From NCBI GenBank assembly GCA_035236585.1, contig CP141138.1:28965437-29029436 (forward strand): 64,000 nucleotides of DNA, read 5' to 3'. Source of the stretch: Warburgia ugandensis. Its lineage: Eukaryota; Streptophyta; Magnoliopsida; Canellales; Canellaceae. The translations under genes and the position numbers were made by a program. Below are positions 1-11,880 of this stretch, piece after piece. The notes beneath the pieces are model-generated. The model was not told where the DNA came from. It made no database searches and worked only from the letters and a program-made list of their open reading frames with translations. Each line of letters starts with the position of its first letter. Position 1 is the stretch's first letter.

Positions 1-947
1 GTGATAAGGTAGGGAAGAGATGGGAAGAGGAAAATAAGGTGGGAGGAAAGTGGGGTTTAGGAAAGACTGAGGAAAGTGAGGTGAGATGGAGGTTTATGAT
101 TGCTTAAGTGATTTCCTACGAACTTGGGATTAGTTGAGTGGTTAGAATGGGAGTTTAAGAAGGTGGAAGCATTATAGAATAGTAGGACTCTTGAATGAAA
201 CATCAAATTCGTGGTGGTATTCGGTGGTGAGGTGGAAAGTGATAAAGAGGTGGGAAAAAGTGAGAAAAACATCATAATTGGCAGGCTCTCATCCTATTGG
301 TTCATATGGCAACTTATCCTAACAAATTTCCCTTAATTATCTTCAAAATATTCTTTAAAATCTCATGGACAATCCTCTTGAATTTCATCCAATCCTAGCT
401 TTCCATTTAGCTTAGCTTGGTGGCTTTGAGGGCTTCATTGAATAGGCTTCATGGCTGACTTAGGAAGCTTCCTCGGCTTGAATTCTTAACTCCATCCCTT
501 AGCTTGAGTGGCTTGAATTTCTTATCTTGCCACCTTCTCTCATGGCTTATATGACTAAGGTGGTTTAAGTGGCTTCTATGCAAAGTTAGTGGGAATGCAT
601 GGCTTACTTTATGGGCCCACTTTGGCCACCTTTAGCTCATTTGATTTCATCCATTGCTTAGCCTAAGTTGATCTTAACCTTCGGATTGATGACTTTTAGG
701 CTTTAAATCAATCTTGTGACCTTGATCTTCAATTTCATCCCATCAATCTAGGCCATCAAATCATCATCTCTCTTCTTACAAAAGATAAAAAATTCTAATT
801 AAATCCTAAAAAAATATGATTAATTACATATTTACCTCAAATTATCCTCTGGACCTACTAAATAAAATAAATAAATTATTAGGTAAAAAATAAATGTGTT
901 ATGCATTTTGGTCTAAAAACTCTAATTTACCCCTATAAGTTGTAACA
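1..947. repeat. Probable 3' part of a long Tat-type LTR
   Basis: Non-coding DNA that is purine-rich for the first 260 bases and AT-rich afterwards. The GGTGGGA/AGGTGG-rich opening resembles in style the purine-rich middle of the LTR-like blocks near 11,000-11,200 and 63,880-64,000. A possible LTR end (TTGTAACA) lies at 940-947. The assignment is inference from composition and one terminal motif; no second LTR, primer-binding site or target duplication is visible. Confidence 0.25.
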
Positions 948-2132
948 CGAGTAACTAATTGGATGGTTTTTATGCAAAATAAAAGCTTATCATATGGTGA
1001 GATGAGATGGAGCAATGGCGAGGGTTTTCATGATTTTCCTACTTCATTACCATTCCTTTGATCATGTTTCAACCCTAGGATGGATGGTTGTGATTTCCTT
1101 GAATTCTCCTATCTAAAAAAGCATTGTTTTATGGCTCATTCCTTCTCATCCATTGGATTGACATACTTTAGAGTGAAAGGCTAGGATTCCGTAGAGTTTT
1201 CTTATCCACACTAATCCCCTTCCTTTATTTTCTCCTCATCCCATCATTTTTATCCACAACCAATGAGATTAAATTAAAAAATATGGTTTTTCTAAGGAGA
1301 ACACATTTTCTCCTCCTTGATTTTTGGTGGGCATTCGACCGAAATTTTCTCTACCAATTATGGCTTAGTCTTCTCTCTCATGCATGGCTTTTTCCTATTG
1401 GTCAATCCTAACTCAAATGGCATCTCATTGGTTGCTTTAGGATGGTCTTGGATGTGAATTAATCTCAAACACTCTTTCATGAAATTCTCGAATGAAAACT
1501 GACCATAGCTTTCCTGTATTTTGTCTCTCTCTTCACCTCCTTATTTTTCTCCACGAATCATGCCACTCCTTTCATGTATTTCATATGGAATTAAGTGGGA
1601 TGAACCACCTTTGGATGGAAAATTTTTGGTACACATGTAGGTGGTCCCATTCTAAAATAAAGAGAGAGAAAGTTAGGGTTTTGTCTTTTGTTGTCCTCAT
1701 CTTGATTGTACTTCACATGCATGCTTTCTTTGACATTTGTAGCTCATAACCTTCACTTAGAAGCTGCCCAAAGGTGGTGGAAGGCATACATACATGATGG
1801 ATGTTCTAGCACCATATGCATTGATATTTACAACTTCTTTTGTGTGGATAAGGGTCAGCAATGCTTCTAGGGTTTTGACTTTGCTAAAAAAAATAATGAC
1901 ACCCTTTTAGTATTCTAAACTTTTGTAGTTTATAAATTTGGTAGGCAGGCCCATAACTTTGCTCAAACTTTAAATTTGGTCTTTTATGGTCAAAGTTGTC
2001 AAATTTGTGCATTTCTTATTTGTACACCAGACCTACAAAATGTAGAATTAGCACTAATTAATGCTATTTATGATAAGTTACGGGATAAAGCCTACTAAAT
2101 ATAGAGGTATATATGTAATAATGCTATATATA
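948..2132. other. Non-coding left flank of CACTA-1
   Basis: AT-rich DNA with no recognisable coding region. The open frame at 1,492-1,749 gives an 85-residue product with no motif I recognise and is probably chance. The last three bases (2,130-2,132, ATA) are the left copy of the target-site duplication of the CACTA element that starts at 2,133. Confidence 0.5.
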
Positions 2133-2159
2133 CTCTACTACATATGAGGCTTTTAAAGT
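2133..2159 (+). repeat. CACTA-1 left terminal inverted repeat
   Basis: 27-bp terminal repeat pairing with 16,361-16,387. The second base is T where the canonical CACTA end has A. It runs straight into the first copy of the TTTTAAAGTC palindrome. Confidence 0.88.
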
Positions 2160-2545
2160 CAATATAAAGAAGTTGTTATGTTGATTACCAACTTTGTAAA
2201 TATTTTGCAAGTTATTTAGCAAAAATGACTTTAAAAATCAAGCTTAAAAAATCATTTAATAGAAAATTGACTTCTTTAGTTTGGTACAAAGAGAATTTTT
2301 TCTACAAAAAATGACTTTTAAAGTCATTTAGAAGAAAATGACTTTAAAATTCTTTTTCTTCTAAACGGCTTTAAAAGTGTGGGAAATTTGAAGTTGTTTG
2401 ATTCAAACGACATCTCCCACATAACTTTTGAAGTCCTTTTTTTAAATGTCTTTAAAAGTTGTTTACTGAAAATGACTCCAAAAGAATGGAGTTTTAAAGT
2501 CATTTTTAAAACTCCATTCCTTTGAAGTAGTTTTCAGTAAATGGA
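2151..2545. repeat. Left subterminal palindromic motif array of CACTA-1
   Basis: Repeated, variably spaced copies of a motif near GACTTTTAAAGTC, often extended by ATTT (for example 2,307-2,322 and 2,491-2,506), in both half-site orientations. Subterminal repeats in CACTA elements are known binding sites for the TNPA-type protein; that role here is inference. Related copies lie at 3,030-3,070, 3,846-4,130, 8,650-9,160 and 16,170-16,295. Confidence 0.75.
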
Positions 2546-2646
2546 TCTAAAAGTAATACTTTGTTTTAACAATTTTTTCATAGACTTTTGATTTTGTTTT
2601 TTGGACTATGTTCATCTATACTCCAACTGAAGCTTATATATATATA

Positions 2647-2759
<113 letters not shown>

Positions 2760-3029
2760 TTTGGGTGGGCCAAATCCCAACCTTGAATTGGAATTACATT
2801 TATACATTCTCGGTCAATATCTATGTGTCTTGGTTAGTATCTCTTTTATTTGTTTGTTTCTTACTATACGTATATGCATGTTTGAAGAATTTTTTGCATG
2901 GTACCAAGGTCTTTTACATACTCTTATATTTATCATGAACAAATGATTGATTCAACACTGATTTGTATGAAACATTATTTGTTTTTTGTTAATTAGTGAA
3001 TTTAAAGTTATGAAAAAAATGAGTTTAAG

Positions 3030-3070
3030 AAGGACTTTTAAAGTCATTTCCAAAAAATGGCTTTAAAAGT
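3030..3070. repeat. Internal palindromic motif cluster of CACTA-1
   Basis: Two facing copies, ACTTTTAAAGTCATTTCC followed by GGCTTTAAAAGT, separated by a few bases so that the pair is itself an imperfect inverted repeat. Same motif as the subterminal array. Confidence 0.7.
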
Positions 3071-3086
3071 ACGACCTCCTTCTTTG

Positions 3087-3089
<3 letters not shown>

Positions 3090-3149
<60 letters not shown>
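3090..3149. repeat. Compound (CT)n(TA)n microsatellite
   Basis: About 38 bases of CT followed directly by about 22 bases of TA. It lies just downstream of a palindromic motif pair inside CACTA-1. Confidence 0.97.
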
Positions 3150-3845
3150 CTTGTTTCCCTTCTTGCTTTTTATTTTTGGATATTTTGATTGTTTGTGGCA
3201 TGAAAAACATTGTAAGTATACCAAAATCACTTTTTATCATGCATGACTTTCTTGTTACAAACTCTCTCTATTTACATTTTGTAGATCAAGTGAGTTTTGT
3301 TAGTATAGATGATAGGATTAAGAAATGTGTTAGATCATTGTGATTTCAACAAAACTCATATGATTTCATTGCAAACAACTGTTGTTTCTCTCTCTAACCC
3401 TCACTATTGGAGAAAGGGAGAATATTATGATTTGTGGTTCTCGTCCAAAATTAGGGTTTGATGAAGAGAAAAGATACCATCAAGTTGGCCGAGGAAGTTG
3501 CAATTTGAAGCTTTACCCTCTCTCTCCCTACGTGGTGTCATTTGAATACTAAGATGCCAGATTTTGAGGAAGTCATTTTAGATTAGCATTTTTTTATTAT
3601 CATGATCTTGTATTAATAAGATTTAATAATATGTAACATTTGATATATGCAATAAAGGATGATAAATGAGGACTTATTCAAAAAAATACTTTGATTTTCA
3701 TATTCACGTTATGTGTGCGTGTGTGTGTGTACAAATAATTCATGAATCAACATTAACTATCATAAAAAATTTGGTTTCATTGCGTATTTATGTAAGATAT
3801 TATAAAGTACATAAATAAAATATATTTGAAGTGAAAAATATATGA
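3150..3845. other. Non-coding spacer of CACTA-1
   Basis: No coding region seen. The part from about 3,640 to 3,845, with the phrase TATCATAAAAAATTTGGTTTC, is the first of three related copies of a spacer unit that recurs at about 8,490 and 8,905, each followed by a palindromic motif array. Confidence 0.6.
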
Positions 3846-4130
3846 GTTTTTAAAGCCATTTGAAAAAAATGACTTTAAAAACAATGAGTTTTAAAGTCAT
3901 TTGAAGAAAATGACTTTAAAATGGTGACTTTAGTTTGCTCTCATGAAGTGATTCTTTTTTTTCTTTCTTTTGGAAAATGACTTTTAAAATTGTTACTAGG
4001 AAACAACTTTAAAAGTATAGAATTTTAAACTAATTTTTTGGAAATGACTTTAAAAGTATACTTTTAAAGTCATTCTAGCCAAACTTTTAAGTCATTTCCA
4101 GAAAACAACTTCAAAATTACTTCTTTGTTT
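3846..4130. repeat. Second palindromic motif array of CACTA-1
   Basis: At least eight copies or half copies of AAATGACTTTAAAA / TTTTAAAGTCATTT, many in facing pairs. It precedes a segment (4,147-4,375) resembling 2,581-2,900, which indicates a segmental duplication inside the left part of the transposon. Confidence 0.72.
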
Positions 4131-4590
4131 TAAGAGTTATTTCATTGACTTTCCCTTTGGTTTTCTGATTGTCTTCATCTATACAAAAACTGATGCTCAA
4201 ATATGTTGATTTTCATTGTGTTATCCTCAACCAAATCTCAACTATGAATTGGAGCCACAATGACATATTTGTAGTTAATGTCAATTTTTGAGTGTTAGTA
4301 ACTCTTTTTTTTATCTCATGTGTATGTGTGTGTGTTTAAAGAATTTTTTTATGGTTATGGTTAGAAACTTCCCTCTTTAAAGTTAAATTTCTTTCAATGT
4401 ATCTATTGTATTTTGCATCCTTTTTCATTGTTAATTCAAAATTTCCACATGTGTTCATGCATGTAATTTAGTTATTTTAAATACTTATAATTCTTATATA
4501 CTTAATGTTTGGTAAAATGCCTAGCCTAATCTTTTAATGTCTATCAAGTCTCCATATGTAGATTTTCTTCAATTTCTTGAGATAATAGAC
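4131..4590. other. Duplicated spacer upstream of the TNP2-like gene
   Basis: Non-coding. The text around 4,147-4,310 parallels 2,581-2,830 (CATCTATAC then CAACTGA or AACTGA, then AATCCCAACC or AATCTCAACT, then GAATTGGA), but without the AC tract. It presumably holds the promoter of the transposase gene; I see no element I can defend as a promoter. Confidence 0.45.
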
Positions 4591-6688
4591 AAATATGCTT
4601 GAATGACTGTAACAAGAATATCAAAAGAATATGAGGGAACAAAAAAAGTTCATAGAGTTTTCACTTAGGACAAGTGGTGATCATAATAGTATGCATTGTC
4701 CATACTCAAAATGTGGAAACTTGATAAAAGTAACTGTAAGGGTATTGAGAGACCACTTATGCATCAGTGAAATCAATAAAAGTTATCACCCATGAATTTG
4801 CATAGAGAAGGTCTATAGTGGTAGAACTTTACAACGTAAAATCAAGATCTAGTTTTTCACAACAAGGTTTTATAGAAGTCTTACAAATAGTTAGTAAGAT
4901 GCTACCGAAGGATAATAAATTGGTGAGGTCCACATGGGAGGTAAAGAAAACATATTTGCACCAGGGTTGAAGTATGAGAGAAAACATGTGTGTCACAATG
5001 ATTGCATCTTGTACCAGAAGGAGCACAGGATAAAACTACACGCCCAACTTGTGCATAGTCAAGATGGAAGTTAAAGAAGAATTCAACTGAGATGGTTACA
5101 GATGTTCCTTCTCCAAGGTTCAAAAGAATGTTTCGTATTACAAAAAAAGTGAAGAAATTAATATGGCATGCTAAGGATAGAGTAGCTGATAGCTTTTCAG
5201 GCCATCCAACAAATAGCCCAGCATTGAAGCTCGTAAACTTCATGTGGCCTTATTTTTGTAAAGAACCTAGAAACCTATTACTCACATTATCTATAGATGA
5301 GATTAATCCTTATGGTTCTATGAGCAGTAAGTATAATTGGTTGCTCGTTATATTATTTTGTTACAACCTCCGACTTTTCTATGCATGAAGAGGAAGTTAA
5401 TGATGTTAACTATGTTGATATTTGGTCCAAAGCAGTCAGGGAATGACATTAACGTATACTTGGCTCCCTTATTCAATGATCTTGAGACATGATGAGACAT
5501 ACGTGTTGAAGCATATGATGCATACACGAAAGAGTCATTCATCTTAAAGGCTATATTATTGTGGACAATAAGCGACTTCCCTATGTATGGTAATTTGTCT
5601 AGATGTATTGTGAAGGGATACAATGCTTGTCCTATTTGTAGTGATTAAACATGTGTTGTATGACTTAAACATGATAAGGAAAATGACATTCCTTGGCCAC
5701 ACAAGATGGTTGCACAGAGACCATCCATTACTTGTAAGAAGGGAGAATTTAATGGTATTTTAGAGACAAGAACACCTCTAAAGATGTTAACAAGATGACA
5801 AGTATTGGAGCAGATTGAAAACATTAATGTCTTATGGGGAAAGAAGAAATCAAGTAAACACGTAGGTGAAAGCAATTATAAAAGTTGTTGAAAGAAGAAA
5901 CCAATATTCTTTTGGCTTGTATATTGGAAATCACTACATCTATGCTATGTGCTTGATGTCATGCACATATAGAAGAATGTATGTGAAAGCTTGACCCATA
6001 TCTCACTTGACATCCTAGGAAAAACAAATGATGGACTTTTAGCTTGAATGGATCTTATGAAGATGGGTTTGAAGAAGAGGTTGCATCCACATGATAGGGG
6101 CAATCGACGAGCATACCTACTTAAAGCAAATTGATAGAGAGGAGGGAAGAATAGTGTGGAAAACCCTATCTGAGCTCAAAGTCCAAATGGCTACTCTTCA
6201 AACTTTGAAAACATTGTCTTCATGGAAGAGTTGAAATTATTAGAGATGAAGTCCCATGATTGTCATGCATTGATAAAGCAACTCTTGCCTATAGCAATAC
6301 GTTTGGTGTTACTGGACAAAGTTAGGGAAGATATTACAAAATTCTGTTACTTCTTTAATGCTTTGTGTAAGAAGATGGTGGATTTTTAAAATTACAAGAA
6401 ATTTAAGGACATCTAGTGACAACTTTATATGAGCTTAAGACAATCTTCCCACCATCCTTCTTTGACATCATGGTACACTAAACAGTGTACCTCATTGATG
6501 AGGTTAGACTCTGTGGGCCGTTTACTTGTGATGGATGTACCCATTTTGAGAGGTACATGAAAATTTCAAAAGGGTATGTATGAAATCATAACCGGTTAGA
6601 AGGGTGTATAGCCTAATATTATATTGTAGAGGAAGCAGTGGAGTGTTGCGCAGAGTACTTACTAGGAGTGGATGTGATTGGAATCCTA

Positions 6689-7216
6689 AGAAAGAAACAA
6701 CTAGTGGCATTTCATGATCCCAAGTTGGCAAACCTCTATTGAGTGGTTGTGTATCGACCTTTGACTATAAAGAAAGGGACCAAGTACATCTTTATGTGTT
6801 GCGAAATATTGATAAACTCTAACCATACCTTGAGTAAGTTGATCATACACTTAGGTAAAAATTAATTATTAATGATTATATTTTCTTTGATCTCTCCACT
6901 AACTTTTGTGTGTGTGTGTGTGTAGTGAGCTCATGGATGTCCTTAAGGCAAACAATCCAAGTTACACAAAGAAACATAAGTGGTTATTATTTGAGCATTG
7001 TCACACTTTCAATAATTGGCTCCATCAAAAGGTAAAATGAAAGAATTAATGCTTTATAAATTACATTCTTTACTTATATATATATATATATATACAATCT
7101 TACCTGTAACAATCATATCCTGCTTAATATGTGTATACACATATTCAAGATCAGTGAGAAGTATCAGGCAATGGTATATCTGAATCCTTGGGCTAGATGG
7201 TAATGGTACCATGACC
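6689..7216 (+). repeat. Tandem duplication in TNP2 pseudogene, copy 1
   Basis: 528-bp unit starting AGAAAGAAACAACTAGTGG and ending with ATGGTACCATGACC. It carries the end of the DUF4218 region and the coding stretch HTFNNWLHQK. A (TA)n run at 7,074-7,095 occupies the place of the (TATG)n tract in copy 2. Confidence 0.93.
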
Positions 7217-7818
7217 AGAAAGAAACAACTAGTGGCATTTCATGATCCCAAGTTAGCAAACCTCTATTGAGTGGTTGTGTATCGACCTTTTACTATAAAG
7301 AAAGGGACCAAATGCATCCTTATGTGTTGCGAAATATTGATAAACTCCAACCATATCTTGAGTAAGTTGATCATACACTTAGGTAAACATTAATTATTAA
7401 TGATTATATTTTCTTTAATCTCTCCATTAACTTTTGTGTGTGTGTGTGTGTGTATAGTGAGCACATGGATGTCCTCAAGGCAAAAAATCCAAGTTACACA
7501 AAGAAACATAAGTGGTTATTATTTGAGCATTATCACACTTTCAATAATTGGCTCCATCAAAAGGTAAAATGAAAGAATTAATGCTTTATAAATTACATTC
7601 TTTGTATGTATGTATGTATGTATGTATGTATGTATGTATGTATGTATGTATGTATGTATGTATGTATGTATGTATGTATGTATGTATGTATGTATACAAT
7701 CTTACTTGTAACAATAATATCCTACTTTATATGTGTATACACATATTCACAATCAGTGATAAGTATCAGGCAATGGTATATCTGAATCCTTGGGCTGGAT
7801 GGTAATGGTACCATGACC
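7217..7818 (+). repeat. Tandem duplication in TNP2 pseudogene, copy 2
   Basis: Head-to-tail repeat of 6,689-7,216, nearly identical by eye outside the microsatellites. It is longer because it contains a 92-bp (TATG)n tract. The duplication inserts a second DUF4218 tail into the gene, so it postdates or caused loss of function. Confidence 0.93.
7604..7695. repeat. (TATG)n microsatellite
   Basis: About 23 tetranucleotide units. The open frame across it encodes only a repetitive YVCM string and is not a gene. Confidence 0.98.
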
Positions 7819-8470
7819 AGATCTAATAAAATATGCTAGATCTGCCCTTAATAGTTATTACTTTTATACAAAAGACCATGATAACTTAAGAGTGCAATAA
7901 AATAGTAGGGTAACTTAGTTGCCAATGTTGCATTCTTTTTCAGTTCAAAGGATAACAAGCCAATAGTGGCAGATGATATTTACTGTGGGGTTCTAAGAGT
8001 GATATGGGCCTTGGATTATACTTGTAGAACTATGGTTGTGTTTAAGTACAATTGAGTGGAACACAATAGAGATAATGTCAAAACTAATGCCCTTGATTGG
8101 CATTGGTTGACCTCAACAAGGTTGGCTACAAAAATGATCAATATATTTTTCCATCTTAAGCAAAGCACATATTTTATGTGATAAACAAACGTGATTAGAG
8201 ATAGTCAATTATTTTATCATCCTGTCTGATGGATTTTTATGATGAGGATGACCTAGGTGATATTGAAATAGATTACCTTTGTATTACCAAAACAATCTCA
8301 TCAATCAAAGTACTTAGTGAGAATAAGGATTATGTGCGTGATATTGGTAAGGAGGGTGTTTAGGTTGAAAACAACATATGAGCAAGCTATATGGATTGTA
8401 CTAGTGAGTTTCTATAATTCTAGATTTATAATTAGCTCTATTATAGTATGTTATATGGATTGAAGTGAGA

Positions 8471-8894
8471 TGACTACTATATATGTGACATTATATACAT
8501 ATGAAATTAAAGATATATTTGAAAAGTAATTTCATTTGCATATTCTTATATTTATGTATAGAATGTGTGAATCAATGATGACTATCATAAAAAAATTAGT
8601 TTCATTGTATTTAAGTAAGAGATTGTAAAGTGAAATAAATATATTTAAAGTAAAAAATAAATTAGATTTAAAAATCATTTTAAAAATGACTTCAAGAAAT
8701 CATAGTTTTTAAAGTCGTTTAAAGAAATTACTTTAAAAATGACGCTTTTTAAATTTGTCTAAAAAATATTTTAAAACAGTGATTTTTAAAGTCATTTGAA
8801 ATAAAACTTTTAAAACACTATTTTTTAAAGTCATTTGAAAAAAATGACTTTAAAAATCAACAATTTTAAAGTAAATTGTTTTGCATATGTAAAT
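8471..8894 (+). repeat. 424-bp spacer-plus-palindrome unit, copy 1
   Basis: Begins GACTACTATATATGTGACAT, then an AT-rich spacer with TATCATAAAAAAATTAGTTTC, then an array of GACTTTAAAAAT / TTTTAAAGTCATTT motifs at 8,650-8,880. It repeats immediately downstream. It follows the end of the TNP2-like coding remnant. Confidence 0.8.
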
Positions 8895-9170
8895 GAATAC
8901 TACATATGTGACATTATACACATATGGAATTGAGGATTTATTTGAAAAGTAAATTCTTTTGCATATTTTTGTATTTATAATGTACAGAGTGTGTGTATCA
9001 ACCCTGACTTTCATAAAAAAATCAGTTTCATTATATTCAAGTCAAAGAATGCAAAGTGAAATAAATATATTTGAAGTGAAAAATAGATTAGATTTTAATA
9101 GTTTTTTAAAGTTGTCTAAAAAATGACTTTAAAAACTGTGATTTTTAAAGTTGTTTGAAAAAACCAACTT
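8895..9170 (+). repeat. Spacer-plus-palindrome unit, copy 2 (shortened)
   Basis: Begins GAATACTACATATGTGACAT and follows the same order as copy 1, with a shorter palindromic array at 9,100-9,160. It is followed by C-rich DNA. Confidence 0.8.
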
Positions 9171-9199
9171 CAAAATCCAAGTTATATAAAGGATCAAAT

Positions 9200-9455
9200 A
9201 TTTTGCATCCCACCATTTGCATCTCACCCCTCTTCATTAAGGTACATCCCCCCTCTTCCACTTACCTTACCTCCCCCCATGACCCCCTCGTCACCCCCTA
9301 CCTCCTTGCTACAACCCCCCTTAACCCTCTCATCACCTTCTTAGCCCTGCTGTGACCAGCACCTAAAGCCCATTGTCCCTATGGAAACCATCACCCGAAT
9401 CCCTCGCCCCCCTTCCCACCCTCTCCTTGCAATGTCCACCACGACTCGAAGCCCC
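9200..9455 (+). repeat. C-rich minisatellite, left part
   Basis: Degenerate tandem units of roughly 37-50 bp containing variants of ACCACCACCTAAAGCCCC and CCCTCTCC. The same pattern resumes at 11,647 after an LTR-like insertion. The 66-residue open frame at 9,155-9,355 reflects the composition and is not called. Confidence 0.65.
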
Positions 9456-11646
9456 TGTTGTATTTTTCGCTAGTGCATGGGCTATTATAGTATAGCGTAT
9501 GCAAGTACAGGTCGATCCCACGAGGACTCAACTTAAAAAGCAAGAGTTTAAACAAAATTTCATTGCCAAACTTAGAAATAAATAATAATAAATTACTAAA
9601 AATGGAATAAAGATTTAGATCTATTCAACTACTAAAAGTTACAGAATTTTCAACTCAAAAAGAAAGAAAATAAAGCAAATAACATGAAAAATCTACTTCT
9701 CTAGCTTAATCACTATTAATTTCTTCAAATCTAGTATTTTTGGAGTTGATTAGCCTTCATCAACATCTTCAACATGTCCTTGATTAAAGATTTGCTTGCT
9801 GGATTAGTCAGATTCCTCAAAATCTTAAAGAGCTAGAGTAAATGGTGATTTTGGGTTTTGGACGGTCTAGATCACTTTCTATATTTCAAAATTAAGATCA
9901 GAGATGTTAATCAAGTCAAAGGATGTCCTAAGAATGAAATTTAAAAGTGAATTGAAAATCTGATAAGAAATAGAGGAGAAATTGAGAAATCTTATTGATT
10001 ATGGCTAACCCATTGATTGGATTAAGCCTTAATTAATCTAGCTTAGATTATGTAGTTCCTAGATAGATAGAACACAGATAAAGAAAAATAGGAAAAAGAC
10101 ATGAACACAGATGGCATTAAAGTGGGGACAGATTGGGAATTTAAGAAAAGAGACCAAGGGGAAAATTTTTGATGTTTAACTAAACAAGAAACTGCCTGAG
10201 GAGGAAGATGAAGCAAGGGGGAAGAGAGGAGATGGGGGGAAAGTGAGAAGAATAGGGGGAGAATGAGGGGAAAACCCGGATTAGGTTTTCTCCTGTGAAG
10301 AAGAGGTGACTGCCAAAGGAGAGGTTGGGGCCAAATGGTGATGGAGGCTAGTGTGTTAGAGCGATGAAGTGAGAACAAAGAGATAGAGAAGCGAGGGAGC
10401 AGAGAAACTGGCTGGTGCAATGTTGTGCAGTGAACTCTGGCCAGTGGAGTGGAGAACAGAGGGGTAGACATCGCCGGTTAGTGTGGTGCTAGTCTGGACA
10501 AAGGGTGGCACTCAGGTGGTGAGCAAGGTGGAGGGAACATGGCTGTGTTGGGCAAAGGAATGAGGGGCTGCCTGTGGGGAAGTAGACGACTTGATGTTCA
10601 TTACTGGTGATGGTAGTAGAGGAAGATGGTGATGGGTGTGGGTGGAATAATGAGGGTTGAAGAACAGGGGTTGAAGACCAGTTTGTGACGGACTACCATA
10701 GTGGAAGAGATGGCCTGGGGTAGTGAAAAACAGAGAAGAAGAGTAGATGGGGACCAGGGATAGGAGAACGGAGTGTGTTGGGTTCTAGTTCAGTTCAAGA
10801 GAAGAGAGAAGAGAGAATATGAGAGAGGGAGTGAATGAAGGAGATCGAGCAATAGTGGTAGATGAACAAAGAGATTTGGCCTATGCATGAGAGAACAAAA
10901 GGAAAGAAAACGATGAATGACAACAACTACAAGATAGGAACAATGATGGAAAGCATAGGCAAAATAGAACACCATGAAGGAAAACGAAAAGAAAGAAAAA
11001 TAAAAAATAAAAAAATAACAAGAGAAAGGTTTGGTCTTGCCTCCTACGGTCCAGCCCAGGGAAGGTTAAGAAGAGAGTAGAGAGAGTAGAGAGGGAGTAA
11101 GTAGGTGAGATGGTTTCCTTTGGAAGAGGAAACCTAAGAGAAATTAGAAATAGAGGGAGTGGTGAAGTGGGAAAGGTACGGTGGAAAGAGAGGGGTAGAA
11201 GGGAAAGGGGTAGCCTACCTCCCCACCACCATCTAATTTGCCTTCTTCCACATTCCTTCTACATGCTTTCCTCAGAGACTTCTATTATTGGGGCTTTCCA
11301 AATTTTCTCCATCTTTCCTTTAAAACAAAGTTTCCCTTAAGAAATCATTCCATCTGCACCATTGAATCTTTGTTGGGTGATATGCATCGTTGAAATTCGA
11401 TCTGACCCATCCAAGCCTATTTTGGTTGATCTGCGAGATATAAGACTAGATTAGAGTCATCTGAATAGTATATAATACCTCTGATTAGCTCTGATGATCA
11501 TCTGATTGTCAATTTTAACAACTTAATGATTAGATAGTCAATTGGATCTAAATTAAAAATGAAGCTAAAAATTGTAAATTTGATCTATTAGATGTTCTAA
11601 TTGAATGCTAAATTCGAGGTGTTTTGACCAAATTAAACACTTAACA
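9456..11646 (+). repeat. Probable solo LTR of a Tat-type retrotransposon
   Basis: Starts TGTTGTATTTTTCGCTAGTG and ends CACTTAACA, the TG...CA form of an LTR. About 60 bases in is AGGTCGATCCCACGAGGAC, matching AGGTCGATCTCACGAGGAG at 62,391 in LTR F, whose start (TGTTGTTTTAATT) is also similar. The middle (10,190-11,200) is strongly purine-rich. About 2.19 kb, with no coding domain, primer-binding site or partner LTR, hence solo. It interrupts the C-rich minisatellite of CACTA-1. I could not find a clear 5-bp target duplication, so the right edge is approximate. The 142-residue minus-strand frame at 10,043-10,471 comes from the purine-rich composition. Confidence 0.65.
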
Positions 11647-11880
11647 AACCTCCTGCAGCAACCACCACCTAAAGCCCCCATCCACCTTTCCCCCGTCTCT
11701 TTACAGCAGCGACCACCAACTCAAGTTCCCCACTCTCCCTACAACAACCATCCCCTAAAACCCCTGCCCCCTCTACTTGTGGCTGCAGCCACCACCAAAA
11801 CCACCCCCCAACCCCTCTCCCTATGGTGACCACCACCTAAAGGCCCCACTCCCCTCTTTTCTTTCCTCTCCAATCCTTCA
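11647..11880 (+). repeat. C-rich minisatellite, right part
   Basis: About five further degenerate units (for example GACCACCACCTAAAGGCCCC at 11,828-11,847 and AACCACCACCTAAAGCCCCC at 11,660-11,679). It continues the array at 9,200-9,455. Confidence 0.68.

Larger units (their letters stand above)
4600..8200 (+). pseudogene. TNP2-like CACTA transposase, broken (CACTA-1)
   Basis: Would encode the catalytic transposase of a CACTA element, acting in the nucleus on the terminal repeats. Domains in order: a transposase-associated domain near 4,677-4,800 (MHCPYSKCGNL then VRVLRDHL); the Transposase_21 core at 5,090-5,380 (KEPRNLLLTLSIDEINPYG), continuing in other frames at 5,385-5,645 (FGPKQSGNDINVYLAPL, then DFPMYGNLS and CPICSD) and 5,946-6,040 (YVLDVMHI then KNVCESL); the SHDCHALIKQLLPIAIR segment at 6,250-6,303; DUF4218 at about 6,430-6,780 (FPPSFFDIMVH, then FERYMKISKGYV); and DUF4216-like sequence at 7,955-8,170 (YCGVLRVIWALDY). 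Stops, frameshifts and a 528-bp tandem duplication destroy the frame. Family assignment is secure; no product is expected. Confidence 0.88.

Noticed and set aside
4902-5243. 113-residue minus-strand frame and overlapping plus-strand frame
   Set aside because: The plus-strand reading matches the CACTA transposase family; the minus-strand frame is its shadow.
7548-7805. 85-residue frame with a YVCM repeat
   Set aside because: Generated by the (TATG)n microsatellite in a duplicated transposase pseudogene; the same holds for frames at 36,854-37,155.
10043-10471. 142-residue minus-strand frame
   Set aside because: Lies in the purine-rich middle of an LTR-like block; low-complexity Leu/Ser/Pro composition and no motif.
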